A stretch of DNA of 64,000 bases. Source: Diplonema papillatum (Eukaryota; Euglenozoa; Diplonemea; Diplonemida; Diplonemidae). Shown here in pieces: positions 21,073 through 31,052 of this stretch. A model generated the notes under the pieces. The model saw nothing but the letters and a program-made list of their open reading frames with translations. It was not told where the DNA came from and made no database searches. Each line of letters opens with the position of its first letter. Position 1 is the first letter of the stretch. Position numbers and translations under genes: made by a program. The DNA lies in NCBI GenBank assembly GCA_030068145.1, contig JAPJBO010000369.1, forward strand, positions 62,001 through 126,000, read 5' to 3'.

Positions 21073-23099
21073 ATGCTCCGCGCCACGAAGATTTGCTCCG
21101 CAGCGCTGATCAACACCAGCGTGACTGGGAGGGTCGGCTTGATCAAGCTGAACCGGCCGGACGCGCTCAACGCGCTGAACTCGCAGCTGGTCAGCGAGCT
21201 GGCCAACCAGGTCGAGGAGTACGACAGCAGCACCGATATCGGCTGCATCGTGCTCACCGGCGAAGGCAAGGCCTTTGCCGCCGGCGCCGACATCAAAGAG
21301 ATGATGCAGCTCGACTTCTCGGAAGTGTACCGTACCGACCTATTCGGAGACATGTCGAAGGTGCGGGCCGCGAAGACCCCGATCATTGCTGCGGTGAACG
21401 GCTTCGCATTGGGGGGTGGCTGCGAGCTGGCGATGCTGTGCGACATCATCTACGCGTCGGACAAGGCGAAGTTCGGCCAGCCTGAGATCAAGCTCGGAAC
21501 CATCCCGGGCATCGGCGGCTCGCAGAACCTGACGAAGCTCATTGGGAAGAGCAAGGCCATGGAGTGGGTGCTCACGGGCAAGATGTACTCAGCCGAGGAG
21601 GCCGAGAAGGCGGGGCTCGTCGCCGCCGTGTTCCCGCACGACCAGCTGCTGGACAAGGCCATGGAGAATGCTGCGCTCATCGCGTCGTACTCGAGGATGG
21701 CCACCGAGATCGCGAAGTGTGCCGTCAACCAGTCGCTTGAGCTCGGCATCAGGTGCGCACGTTTTTAGTATTAACAATCTTGCCGGTCGCCCTTCATTGT
21801 GCAGGCTAAAAGACGTAGGCAGCGTGTTTTGGTGGTTGATCAGAATTCCTCACCTGAATATACTACGAAAAATGACACAGGGTAAATACAAGTGGGAAAA
21901 CGATCACACTGTGAGTGGCGCTCTCGGGTGCTACCCGCGGCTCCTGATTTCTTCCAGGCCTTCTTGCATGTTGTGCCCGCAACGAAGTGTCAGCTTGGAA
22001 CTGTCTTTCTTAGAGTTAACCACGGAGTATACGGACGGAGGGTGGTTAATTTTGGGAAAATGGACTTCTCAAGGCACACCTTGGGTTCCTACTCAAAAGG
22101 GGGGGGGTTCGTAAGTCAAAAATGGGAACCGAGGGGCCCATTTGAAAGATTTCGTGGCAGATCTTTCAAATGCGCACCCTCGGCGCCGAATGAATGCACG
22201 TGGAAGTGACCCAGGACGGGCACCCGTGGCGTCTTGCAGATACCTGCGAATTAATGAATTAACTACGCCATGTGGCGTAGTTCGTCCGTATGTGGTTAAA
22301 CAGGGTTTATTATGCACGCTGATGTCCAGCTGGAGTGAAAGCTGGAGTTAAAAAGCGGGCGTCACACGCGCCGAATGCGACGAAGTCCATCGCGGTGGTA
22401 GGGGGACGGCGGGCTGCTGACGTGGAGCCTGGCGTACTACGCTGTACAATGACGTACCAACAAGGACACATTGCCTCAGCCCGCTTTTTCGGGTGTGACG
22501 CGGGCACACCCTCTTCAAGCAGCCCGAGTCTGACGTAGTCGGACGAGAAGCTTGCCTTGTGTGACATTGACGAAAGTCTTGGTTTAGTCTGATGATAGCC
22601 CGACCACACGGCGATAGTGCTAACGATATGATATGGTCTGGCTCTAAAGGTCAGACTGAGGTCAGACTGAGGTCAGATTAGGGGCAAACTGAAGGCAGCC
22701 TGAGGTAAAGCTGAGTACCGCATCACCAGACTTTCGTCCGGTGCCCGCCATCCATCAGCCAAACTAGCTAACAAAAGTTGGGCCCGAAGTCTAATGCATG
22801 CGCGTGGGGGCCAAAAACTAGTTTCAAAGCGAATTCGTGTAGTCATGCCTACATCCCTCATACTACCCGCCTCCCAGCCTCAATGGTCAACCGGAGACCC
22901 TAAAACACCGAACCTCTAAACCACAATGAACGCTACAGTACACGCACGCAGCGCGTTTGTTTACGTTAAAAACCCCACCAACAGCGACGGATTGAACATG
23001 GAAAAGCGGTTGTTCCAGTCGACGTTCGGCACGAAGGACAAGATGGAAGGCATGGCCGCATTCGTCGAGAAGCGTGCGCCGAAATGGTCGCACGCATAA
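21073..23099 (+). CDS. ECHS1: Enoyl-CoA hydratase, mitochondrial type, two exons (21073-21752, 22985-23099)
   Basis: Hydrates trans-2-enoyl-CoA in fatty-acid beta-oxidation, probably in mitochondria: the N-terminus ([11 protein letters not shown]) is short, basic and Ser/Ala-rich. Crotonase features are all present: oxyanion-hole region [13 protein letters not shown], second oxyanion Gly with the first catalytic Glu in GGGCELAM, and the second Glu in [15 protein letters not shown]. Exon 1 ends in GGCATCAG at donor GTGCGCAC. Exon 2 after CCAACAG restores phase and encodes [20 protein letters not shown] and [12 protein letters not shown], the family's usual end. The product has 264 residues, normal length. 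The 1232-bp intron carries an intron-like repeat and hairpins. A decayed copy lies upstream. Confidence 0.93.
21765..21905 (+). repeat. TACTAAC intron-like repeat inside the hydratase intron
   Basis: Starts 12 bases after the donor with TTTTTAGTATTAACAATCTT and carries AAAAGACGTAGGCAGCGTG and GGTAAATACAAGTGGGAAAA. It is the same family as 15045 and 31848. Confidence 0.8.
22139..22172. other. Perfect 12-bp hairpin
   Basis: Arms CATTTGAAAGAT and ATCTTTCAAATG with a 10-base loop, inside the hydratase intron. A second hairpin 86 bases on (22257-22279) has arms AACTACGCC and GGCGTAGTT around ATGT-type loop bases. Confidence 0.8.
22350..22492. repeat. Short inverted-repeat unit in the hydratase intron
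   Basis: AAAAAGCGGGCGTCACAC at the left is matched inversely by GCCCGCTTTTT and GTGTGACGC at the right. It could be a small MITE. No target duplication is clear. Confidence 0.4.
22985..23099 (+). CDS. ECHS1: Enoyl-CoA hydratase, exon 2
   Basis: Follows acceptor CCAACAG. One base completes a Ser codon and 37 further codons plus TAA encode the trimer-interface C-terminus ([20 protein letters not shown], then FVEKR). The fit to ECHS1 C-termini is strong. Confidence 0.9.
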
Positions 23100-24689
23100 A
23101 TGTCTCACAGGACGCGTGTTTCAAAATGGAGAAAGCACGACTAGGGGGAACAAGGAGGCCGAAACCACCGTTGGGGGACCGGTCTTCAAAACGTTCTTCG
23201 CGCCTTTTTTTCCTTCCGAGAGCAACCCTGGTTGTCCCTCGTCAAGAAAGACCGTTGGAAGCGTCCGAGAACACTAACGTATCGTTTGGATTGTCTCCTT
23301 TTCTCGGGACAAAAAAGGAGCGAAACAAGCGAACTTCCACTCTAAAAAAAAAAAGAGTCGAAATAATCGAACCCTTTGCCATTCCATGCCTTCTTGGGCC
23401 ATCCACCTACCCCCTGAAAGCGACCCGAGCTCGATTACGCGGCGCATCACGTGCGAAGAGATAACCGCGCCGTCGGCGATGCAGATTCTCGCCACAGATT
23501 CTTTGCATTCTAACCAAAACGATTACGCGGCGCTACGCTCGATTACGCTCGACTTTTCGCTTGATTACGCTCTATGAAACTGGTGGTGGTGATGCAGATT
23601 TTCGCCCCAAACTACGAAACTCGATTACGTTCTACAAGGCTCGACAACGTCGTTATCGGTCAAGTCATCTTTTCGTTCGTTACGGCGAACGCCTGCTTTG
23701 GGTGTAGCAGAGATTACTTGCCCGGCGCCACTACCGCCGTTCGCAGAGCGCAGGTTGTGAGGGGGTTATCCCAGCCTTCCAGACATATCAGCAGTACGCT
23801 GGTACCCAGCAAACAGGAGTGTCCCCTGGCGCACGTATGAGCCGCTTTGTGCATCAAACCGGCCACGAGGTCTTCTTCGTGGAGCTGTTACACACTTTTT
23901 CTCGAACTCCCGCTAAATGGAAGTTTAATGCCAGCTAATTTCGAGCAAGCCCCGGCAGAGAACGAAATCTACCAAACAGGACACAATATTTTCAGATTTA
24001 GCAGGCCAGCTAAGGATCGTAACCACCGAAACTGTTTGGGCGAATGCAGCATTAAATGTACGTTGAATTCAGCGGGACGAGTCGGGAACGACGGCACCGA
24101 GAGACCCCTCGAAGGAGCGTAATTTAACTTGAATCCAACAAGGACCCCCTCCCTGTGTCCAACCAGACTCACGTCGCTGTCCTGTCTGCAGACTCTCATG
24201 AGACGCAGGTTCCGCGCTGATGCTGATGCGTCCGTGGCTTAGGGGACCAGAACACGGTGCAGGATGGATAGGACACGGCGTTGAGTACATACCATTTCCA
24301 CGCATGCTCTTGCATTCACCCATTCGGCGCCCCCCACACGACAGGGCCGCGTAAAGGCCCTGCAGAAGAAACGTGCAAAACCCCCAATTCGGCCTTTTTT
24401 GAAAGTACAAGAAACGATCGACGATCTCCCACCGATTGAAAGAAGAAACAAAACGTAAACGCTAAAAAAATTCAAAGAAAGCTATGTGACGATACTGGCG
24501 AATCTTAAGAGCCTTCCTTTCGTTTAGCAAAAGAACGTTGTCTGACTTTTGCCCTCGTTTTACTACCTGCAGCGCAGCTCGGAGAAGGAAAACGCGCCGA
24601 GGATATGAGTGTTACACGGTGGTGTGCATTGGTCTCGTGCGAACACTCAACACTCAACACTTTGTACCTACATAACAACCACTCCATCA
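23100..24689. other. Intergenic stretch with dispersed repeats
   Basis: Holds a family-D repeat at 23445-23520 (CACGTGCGAAGAGATAACCG, CAGATTCTTTGCATTCTAA; others at 29632 and 37610), a run of CTCGATTACGC-like units (23500-23660) and a family-B repeat at 24160-24320. I see no gene. Confidence 0.5.
24160..24320 (+). repeat. Dispersed ~180-bp repeat, family B
   Basis: Contains CAGACTCACGTCGCTGTCCT, CTGTCTGCAGACTCTCATGA and TGCGTCCGTGGCTTAGGGG. Diverged, with small indels. Confidence 0.75.
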
Positions 24690-25293
24690 CTAGCTTCTCG
24701 ACACTTCAACTTCAGGGGACATCGATGGATTCGATGCATTCCAACGTCTCTGGGTCTCGTAACGTGGATCGCATGCGCCAGTGCCAGCAATGTCTGTAAG
24801 GGACAGCCCGGCACACTCTTCGGTCCGCCTAAAGACCTCTGGGGCATCCGCTTTCTTAGTCTCAAATCTCATCAAACGTAGCGTAGTTGTGCGCACCTTC
24901 CAGTCGCGAAGGAACCTCACCCGCACGCAAAGGGCTTCCTCTGACAGCGTGGACTCTTCTACCACGACCACAAATGCGGCGATGCTGCCTTCTGAATTGC
25001 ACAGTGCTGGGCAATGCGAAGCCGATTGCACCAGCAGCCCCCGAATCTCAACATCATTGACCGCGGCTATTGTAAATTCGACTCACGGCCCTTGCCCGGT
25101 CACCAGCGGAAAGGATTTCGTCGTCCTTGGATTGACGAACAGCCGACGGGTCACCCAAACACGTCTTTGCACTTACCAGTAAAGTGCTATCCTCGCTTGT
25201 CGTGAGTAGAGCGCCCCACCCCTGCTGCTGCCCTGTAGCTACATGCTGCCGTTCATCGGCACTCAATTTTGACATAACCCCTGCTATGGCCAT
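24690..25293 (-). CDS. Possible two-exon gene of unknown function, minus strand
   Basis: Read on the minus strand, ATG at 25293 starts a frame (MAIAGVMSKLSADERQHVAT) that meets a GTAAGTGC donor after the residues STLL. Lower down, an open frame of over 100 codons ending at 24690 has globular-protein character (VEESTLSEEALCVRVRFLRD, RLMRFETKKADAPEVFRR). The acceptor is uncertain. There is no family match, and the + strand also shows an open frame here, so coding status is unsure. Confidence 0.25.
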
Positions 25294-25835
25294 GATTTTC
25301 GTGGAAATGGGGATGGGGTATCACGGTGACACGACTGTGGACAGTTTTTTCGAGACTGCGTTTCGGACGCATTTGAAGGCCCTGCACGCTGTTTTGAGCA
25401 CTTTTTCCCCGCGGAATCAATGGTTCTCAAGAGACCTCTGAGTGACAGACTTTACAACTGATGCTCCGTTGTGTACCTCTTTCGCGAAGTGCGCAATGCA
25501 GCTCCGATATGCTGAAAAGTGGTGGATCCTCCAGAAAACTATGGCGGCTAAAAAGTGTTCAAGTAAGTAGTCATAGTGCGCAATAATGAGAGAGTGAGCC
25601 AATGTACGCGAAACAAACCAAATTCATGGTGTTTGCTGGGGCACAAGGTGCAATACTTCATCTGGCACGTTCTGGTTGGTTGACGAGCTGACTGAGGATT
25701 TGGTATATTGCCGACAGATCATCGCTCTACTACTCTACCGGTCAAACCTTCCAGTGTTGAAATCCCACTGTGGTTGCCCTTTGTCGTGATCGTTTGATGC
25801 CAGGACACCCTCGTCATCGATGTCAATGTTTCTCA

Positions 25836-25895
25836 GCTAGAGGAAGCAAAAGTCGTAACAAGGTTGCTGTAGGAGAACCTGCAGCAGGATCATTA
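25836..25895 (+). rRNA. 3' end of 18S rRNA (orphan fragment)
   Basis: CTAGAGGAAGCAAAAGTCGT, AACAAGGTTGCTGTAGGAGA and ACCTGCAGCAGGATCATTA correspond to the universally conserved 3' terminus of SSU rRNA. Sequence upstream of about 25830 is not recognisable as SSU, so this is a truncated rDNA piece. Some conserved positions differ (GGAGAACC for GGTGAACC), fitting a decaying copy. Confidence 0.85.
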
Positions 25896-26051
25896 CCAAA
25901 AACTTCAATTCTGAATGGAATGAGGAAACGACTCTCAAACAGATTGGAAACCGAGGATTCAAACATGGTCATGAAGGAAATCGAAACTCCCGAGCAATCG
26001 GAAAGGCAAAACAACTGTCCCCTCGGCTCAGCTGCGGTTGATCGAGGGAGA

Positions 26052-26200
26052 CATCAATTGCACTTATCGGTGGATGTCTTGGCTCTGGGAACGATGAAGA
26101 CCGCGGCCAGACGCGATAGTCAATGGGAATTGCAGAAGCATGAGACGTCGAACGCATTAGCGGGCTGGCATCGTATTCGACGAAGCTTCGTTTGATGCAC
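26052..26200 (+). rRNA. 5.8S rRNA-like sequence with ITS1 upstream (orphan fragment)
   Basis: After a ~155-base ITS1-like spacer come CACTTATCGGTGGATGTCTT, GGCTCTGGGAACGATGAAGA, CGCGATAGTCAATGGGAATT and GCAGAAGCATGAGACGTCGA, in the order of canonical 5.8S. Several conserved bases are changed (ACCGCGGCCAG for AACGCAGCAAA), so it is probably a pseudo-rDNA copy. No 28S 5' end is recognisable downstream. Confidence 0.8.
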
Positions 26201-26501
26201 AAGATCATTATGCGGGCGAGTGTGCTGTGCTGGGCGGCTGAGACCTTAGCAGGAACCAAGGTTCTCACCGAGCTGTAAATCTGTCATCCGCTTGAATTGC
26301 TTTTATTTGCCACCATTTCTTACAACTTTAACTCTAAAAAGGCGACTGATAAACCCAAGAAGAGAAGAAGAAGAAAAAACTTACAAACATGGCTAGCCGT
26401 ATTTAAGCATACCTACTACCCACATACCACCCGCCTCACAGCCTCAATGGTCAACCGGAGACCCTAAAACACCGAACCTCTAAACCACAATAAACGCTAA
26501 A

Positions 26502-26764
26502 AAGGCCGCTCCTGGTCCAGGAACGTGACGGTCAACCACAGCTTGCAAAGCTTGAGTCGGAGGCAGCACAGTGCTACAACCCCGTCCGCTCTGCCCTGTG
26601 GCTGACCGTCTCGACGAGCTTGTGTTCAGCAAGCCCCAAGGTGCGCCAAGCCTTGATGCTTTAGTTTGGGAAATCGGTAGCCACTTGACCCGTAGGCCCG
26701 TGGCTCTGCAGTACCGCCGAACACGTGAAGCTCGGCTACACGGGAGCAGGCTTTCCCTGGTACC
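26502..26764 (+). repeat. Dispersed ~260-bp repeat, family A (reference copy)
   Basis: Starts AAAGGCCGCTCCTGGTCCAG, contains AACCACAGCTTGCAAAGCTT, GACCGTCTCGACGAGCTTGT and TGCTTTAGTTTGGGAAATCG, and ends GCAGGCTTTCCCTGGTACC. Directly upstream (26430-26500) is CCGGAGACCCTAAAACACCG-type sequence that also occurs at 22895. Confidence 0.8.
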
Positions 26765-27299
26765 TAATAAACCGAGAAGCAAATAAAGACGATTCGCTGA
26801 TTTGCGTGCACGCGTCCGAGTCGGCAATTCATTTTTATTTCCAGCTTCTAGATCGTATTATACCTGTCAAGGAGGAACTACACATTCACCCAAACAACTC
26901 TTCGGTACGAAGCCCCAGCCCCAATTCCGTCCCAGCCTATCCCCGGCCCCAGCCCAGCCCCCACCCCGCAAGCGCAAGGTTTTTTTAACTGTCGTGCCTG
27001 TTGCGGACCGGCCCTTCGCCTCAGCTGGCCAAGCTCTCCAACAGCAAGAACAGTTGCTGCCCTTCAGTGTCCCCAGCGCGCTAGTTGCCGCTTCATGATC
27101 CGCGTCCTAAGACAGCAAGGCGGCATGTCATAGAAGTGTGACCCCGGCGTGCAGGTTCTACCCACCGGAGTTTGTGCCCGGCACTTGTCGCTTTGATTCC
27201 CTCGGCGCGAGTTCTTCACTAAACCGCAACACTTCAAAAACTTTGAACGCCCCGTAGCGCCACCCACACCTGTTGAACCACTGTTGTCTGCCTACCAGG

Positions 27300-27445
27300 G
27301 CCCGAAAAAAGAATAAGCGTGTGTTTGTTTGTACGTGCCGGGAGAGGATTGGCCTGTTGGTGAGAGAATATATGATCGTTAGGCTAATCATCTCCCAAAC
27401 ACGCTGCCAGCGTTCTCTTTCGTGTTTACAACGCATTGTTACCAC
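27300..27445 (-). repeat. Inverted copy of family-C intron repeat
   Basis: Reverse complement of 10685-10830 (GCTAATCATCTCCCAAACAC, GCTGCCAGCGTTCTCTTTCG, TGTTTACAACGCATTGTTAC). It sits 130 bp upstream of the EF-hand start. Confidence 0.75.
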
Positions 27446-27572
27446 TGTACTGCGAAAAAAACACCGTGGTGGGTTCTTGAGGCATACAGCACCCAGCAAT
27501 CAACACGTCGACATTGAACATCCAACTCCAGGGCATTACACAACCGAAAATTCCAAAGAGTTAGCAGCCCAG

Positions 27573-28067
27573 ATGGCGTTCAGCGCCGAAGACATACCCA
27601 CGGATGTGAGCGACGCGTGGCACGATGTGTACAACGCATTCGCGGAAGCGGATGACGAGCTGAACATCAGGGACCTTGGCAAGGCGATACGGGCAGCGGG
27701 GCAGTGTCCTACCAATGAACAGCTGCAGTCGATGATTGAGGACGTGCAGGGCGAGCCCGACGCAGACCAAGGCACCCGGATCTCGTGGGCGCAGTTCGAG
27801 AGGCTCATGGTCACGTGCATGAACGAGTTCAAGACGGAGCAGGATCTGAGGGAGGCGTTGTGCACGTTCGACAAAGACAACGACGGGTACATCACGCTTT
27901 CGGAGCTGCGGTTCTTCCTGACGACGATGGGCGACACTCTGGAACCGGAAGAGATGCAAGAGCTGGTGACCGAGGCGCAGAACTCGGGTTGCTTCGACTC
28001 GGCGGGCGTGAACCTGTCCATCGACGAGTTCATAAAGAAGGTCATGCCCCCGCTCCCGGGGCAGTAA
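27573..28067 (+). CDS. Calmodulin-like EF-hand protein
   Basis: 164 residues, arranged as four EF-hand units like calmodulin or centrin. Only the third loop (about residues 100-111, DKDNDGYITLSE) is a canonical Ca2+-binding loop with D-x-D-x-D-G and a final E. The first (FAEADDELNIRDLGKAI), second (PDADQGTRISWAQFERL) and fourth (CFDSAGVNLSIDEF) are degenerate but keep the flanking helices. This suggests a light-chain-like or regulatory protein with one strong site rather than true calmodulin. I chose the ATG at 27573, after CAGCCCAG, because it fits family length; the frame is open further upstream into repeat sequence. No intron is needed. Confidence 0.88.
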   Translation: MAFSAEDIPTDVSDAWHDVYNAFAEADDELNIRDLGKAIRAAGQCPTNEQLQSMIEDVQGEPDADQGTRISWAQFERLMVTCMNEFKTEQDLREALCTFDKDNDGYITLSELRFFLTTMGDTLEPEEMQELVTEAQNSGCFDSAGVNLSIDEFIKKVMPPLPGQ

Positions 28068-28781
28068 GCCTTCGCAACGTGTGCACCCCGGCCTGACGGC
28101 GTAGGCCATCGGATCCAGCACACAAGACTGCCGCTAGTTTGTGCGACTGACGGACACGAGAATGCCGCGGGCATTCTCTTGTCCCTCCGGCTCAGGACCC
28201 GCACAACGGCATGTCAGTTCTTACAGGGCAGACTCCTCGTGGTGCACGTAGTCCCGAGGCAGCGGCCCAGCAACTAAGTACGCTTCAAAGAGAGCATCAG
28301 TCGGCAAATGATCTTTGCATCGCTGCGTTCTCATTCAAAGCAGATCAGCTCGATGTCGATAATGGTCAGCATGCTGAACCATCGTCGAATCGAGGCGGAC
28401 GCGGTCATGCGCCTTCCGCCAGCTGTCGGTTCATCCCGCGTCGCCAGTCCTGCTTCCCAGAAGCGCGCAGTCTCTGTAGTCGCTGGAACACGTCGAAGTT
28501 GGCTGGGATAGCTACGTCAAGGTACACTGAACTGGTGGTATGGGTAAATAGCTTCCGCGTCCTTTTCTGATCAATGGGCGTGAGCAGAGGGGTCACTGCA
28601 TTCGAAGTCCGACGGAGAACTCTGGTAAGTTGGTCATCCAAATCGGCATCTTTCAAAAGCGCATGATTGATCCGTAGAATCCTTCGGGATCGTCAGCCAC
28701 TCTCATCCAAGATGTATAGATTGGTCGTTACGCTGCCTGAGCTTCTGCACTCGAGGTGGTCGAGATGCTTTCCCTCTACGC
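28068..28781. other. Spacer downstream of the EF-hand gene
   Basis: No recognised gene. A minus-strand frame (28405-28656) has protein-like composition (LKDADLDDQLTRVLRR), but no family could be assigned. Confidence 0.4.
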
Positions 28782-29215
28782 AAAAGCCGTGGGCTCTCTT
28801 AGCTGTGTGCCCCGCCAGCTGACTGTGGTCTTGACCCCCAAATGCCGTGGGCTCTCTTAGCTGTGTGCCCCGCCAGCTGACTGTGGTCCTGACCCCCAAA
28901 TGCCGTGGGCTATGTGTGCCCCGCCAGCTGACTCGTGGGCTGTCTTACCTGTGTGCCCCGCCAGCTGACTGTGGTCTTGACCCCCAAATGCCGTGGGCTA
29001 TCTTAGCTGTGTGCCCCGCCAGCTGACTGTGGTCTTGACCCCAAATGGCTATCTTAGCTGTGTGCCCCGCCAGCTGACTGTGGTCTTGACCCCCAAATGC
29101 CGTGGGCTATCTTAGCTGTGTGCCCCGCCAGCTGACTGTGGTCTTGACCCCCAAATGCTGTGGGCTATCTTAGCTGTGTGCCCCGCCAGCTGACTGTGGT
29201 CTTGCCTCCCAAATG
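28782..29215 (+). repeat. ~58-bp tandem repeat, about eight units
   Basis: Units of TGCCGTGGGCTCTCTTAGCT, GTGTGCCCCGCCAGCTGACT and GTGGTCTTGACCCCCAAA with small deletions. Several copies read TATCTTAGC instead of TCTCTTAGC, and at least one unit is truncated. Confidence 0.95.
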
Positions 29216-29399
29216 CCGAGCGCCCACGCACAGAGCGAGCTCCTGCACAAGGAGGCTTCTTGCTTTTGGGCTGCCAGATCTGCCGACCCCCTGAAAATAA
29301 ATCGGGTCGTGCTCCGTATCGTGGCTGTAACTTCTTCGTCGTTCTCTCTTACCCCGGGTGAGTGAGAAAGGCTGGGTCTGGACTTGTTTTTTTGTATAC

Positions 29400-29515
29400 G
29401 CACCTGCTTTGTAGGAAATACTTGAGGAGGCTGCCAGCTGCAAAAGATCAAAGGAGGTAAATGTGCTGTAGCCCACACGAAACACAGGGTTCAGCGGCGG
29501 GCGTAAGCGTTCAAC
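29400..29515 (-). repeat. Dispersed repeat E, inverted relative to 38895-39045
   Basis: ACCTGCTTTGTAGGAAATAC, GAGGCTGCCAGCTGCAAAAG and GTAGCCCACACGAAACACAG are the reverse complement of the sequence just left of the 10.7-kb element. A diverged piece is at 36405-36460. Confidence 0.8.
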
Positions 29516-29631
29516 AAAAAAGACCCAGTTTGTAGTCGTATTGTTTTCTCCCCCTCTAGCCTCGGGGCAGAGGCATCAAACGCGCACCAGAACGCGATGC
29601 AAGATGAGCTGAAGAGCCGAAAACATGGCAC

Positions 29632-30110
29632 TTCACGTGCGAAGAGGTGTCCGCGAAACCCGCGAAGCAGATTCTTGCCACAGATTCTTTGCATTGTAAT
29701 CCAAGAGTGTACCTGTCTTTCGCGCCCCCTTCTTTACATAAGCCCCAGCTGGCTTGGAAGTGCTCGACGAAGCTGCTAGACAAAGAACCGAAGGATTCCC
29801 GGGAAGGAAATGCTCGACGAAGCTGCTTGACAAAGAACCGAAGGATTCCCGGGAAGGAAATGCTCGACAAAAGCTGCTGGACAAAGAACCGAAGGGATCC
29901 CAAGTGCTGTAACTACCGAGCACGTGTTGAACGGACGGACGTGAGGTCATGCGGGTGGTGTACGGATCTCCGACAAGCACACACACACAAAAATAACACA
30001 CGGTGGTGTGAGCGAAGAACAAATCGGGTTGCGTTTGCATTGTATTTGCCCCTCTACCCCTACACATCGGTTGTAGGGGCCTTCTCCCCGTGACGTTCGC
30101 CTTTGCTCTA
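29632..30110 (+). repeat. Family-D repeat followed by a 50-bp triplication and a duplicated block
   Basis: 29632-29705 is family D (CACGTGCGAAGAGGTGTCCG). 29760-29905 holds about three units of ATGCTCGACGAAGCTGCTTG, ACAAAGAACCGAAGGATTCC. The block from ACATAAGCCCCAGC (29738) to about 30065 reappears, with one unit instead of three, at 31128-31380 inside NSUN2 intron 1. Confidence 0.75.
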
Positions 30111-30132
30111 GTAGCACGGGTGGTCCTGGCTG

Positions 30133-30305
30133 TGACGAGCTACGAACAGCCGCCTGACAAGCCGTCTGCAGACACTCAGGTTCCGCGCTGATGATGGTCC
30201 GCCTTATGTGTCCGTGGCTTAAAGGACCGAAACACGGCGCAGACGGGACCAGTGCGGTGTTGAGCACGTACCCATTCCAAGCACGTTCTTGCAATCTACC
30301 CCTAC
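30133..30305 (+). repeat. Dispersed ~180-bp repeat, family B
   Basis: GAGCTACGAACAGCCGCCTG, TGATGGTCCGCCTTATGTGT, GACCAGTGCGGTGTTGAGCA, CAAGCACGTTCTTGCAATC. It lacks the AAACCAGACTCACACCG part. Confidence 0.8.
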
Positions 30306-30918
30306 ATATTCTATCCCTTCCATTCTTAGTCAAAAGCAGCTGCGTCGAGTATTTCACGCCCTCTTGCGGGGGCGTCGGCGTGCTCACTCAGAGGGGGAGG
30401 AGATGGCGAGACTCAACCAACACCCGGACTCCTTTCAGAAGTCCGCTAGGATCTCGCAGCCTTGGAGGCAGACTTTCATTCTTAGGTTCCTCCCCAAGTC
30501 GTGTATTGCCGAGCGACCGCAGCAACGACGCCGGCGCGGATCTGGACCATGCTCAAACAGAGTACAGAGGTTATCCCTGGGCCCCAGCGCATTCAACAGA
30601 GCTGCCGAGGCAGTTCAATCCGCATCATGCGGAATCAAGTCCAGGCCGACCTTCATGATGCACTCGACGATGAGACGGTACCAAGACGACCGACTGTCGC
30701 TTAAGACGGCACCATGAGGGTGGGTGTCGGCGCAATGAGGATACTATTCTTCTGTTCTTAAAGGTGGCAGACTATAGGTTGGTACCGTTGTTGTCGATCG
30801 TTGCTCAAATACCCAACTTCCTTTTTCTTGAAGCTGCTTGTGTGGAGGGAAGGGGGGCAAACGAAAAGGGTAGACCTGCAGGGGAGGGGGGTTGTGCCCG
30901 GAAGCAGACCGTGCGCCA

Positions 30919-31052
30919 ATGGGCAAGCGTGAAACCAAGAAGCGGAAGGTTGCCGAAGGCAAGGCGCCGAAAAAGAAGCCCGATGACGCGTCGTCCGACG
31001 AGAAACCACGGAAGCTCCGCGACGTGCGGTCCAATGCGAAGCCGAACGAAGC
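30919..31052 (+). CDS. NSUN2: NSUN2 exon 1
   Basis: ATG at 30919 opens a Lys/Arg-rich stretch (MGKRETKKRKV...RSNAKPNEA) that stops at donor GTATGCGCG. Joining to exon 2 gives PNEAFLSFYHANFV, matching the V..N..FE.YY pattern at this position in NSUN2. This is the least certain of the four exons. Confidence 0.7.

Noticed and set aside
28405-28720. Histone-fold-like gene on the minus strand
   Set aside because: Only a vague pattern (RINHALLKDADLDDQL) resembles histone H2A. No start, no conserved anchor residues and too short.
30501-30704. Histone H3-like fragment on the plus strand
   Set aside because: The resemblance is limited to a few residues around KQSTEV and could not be extended.
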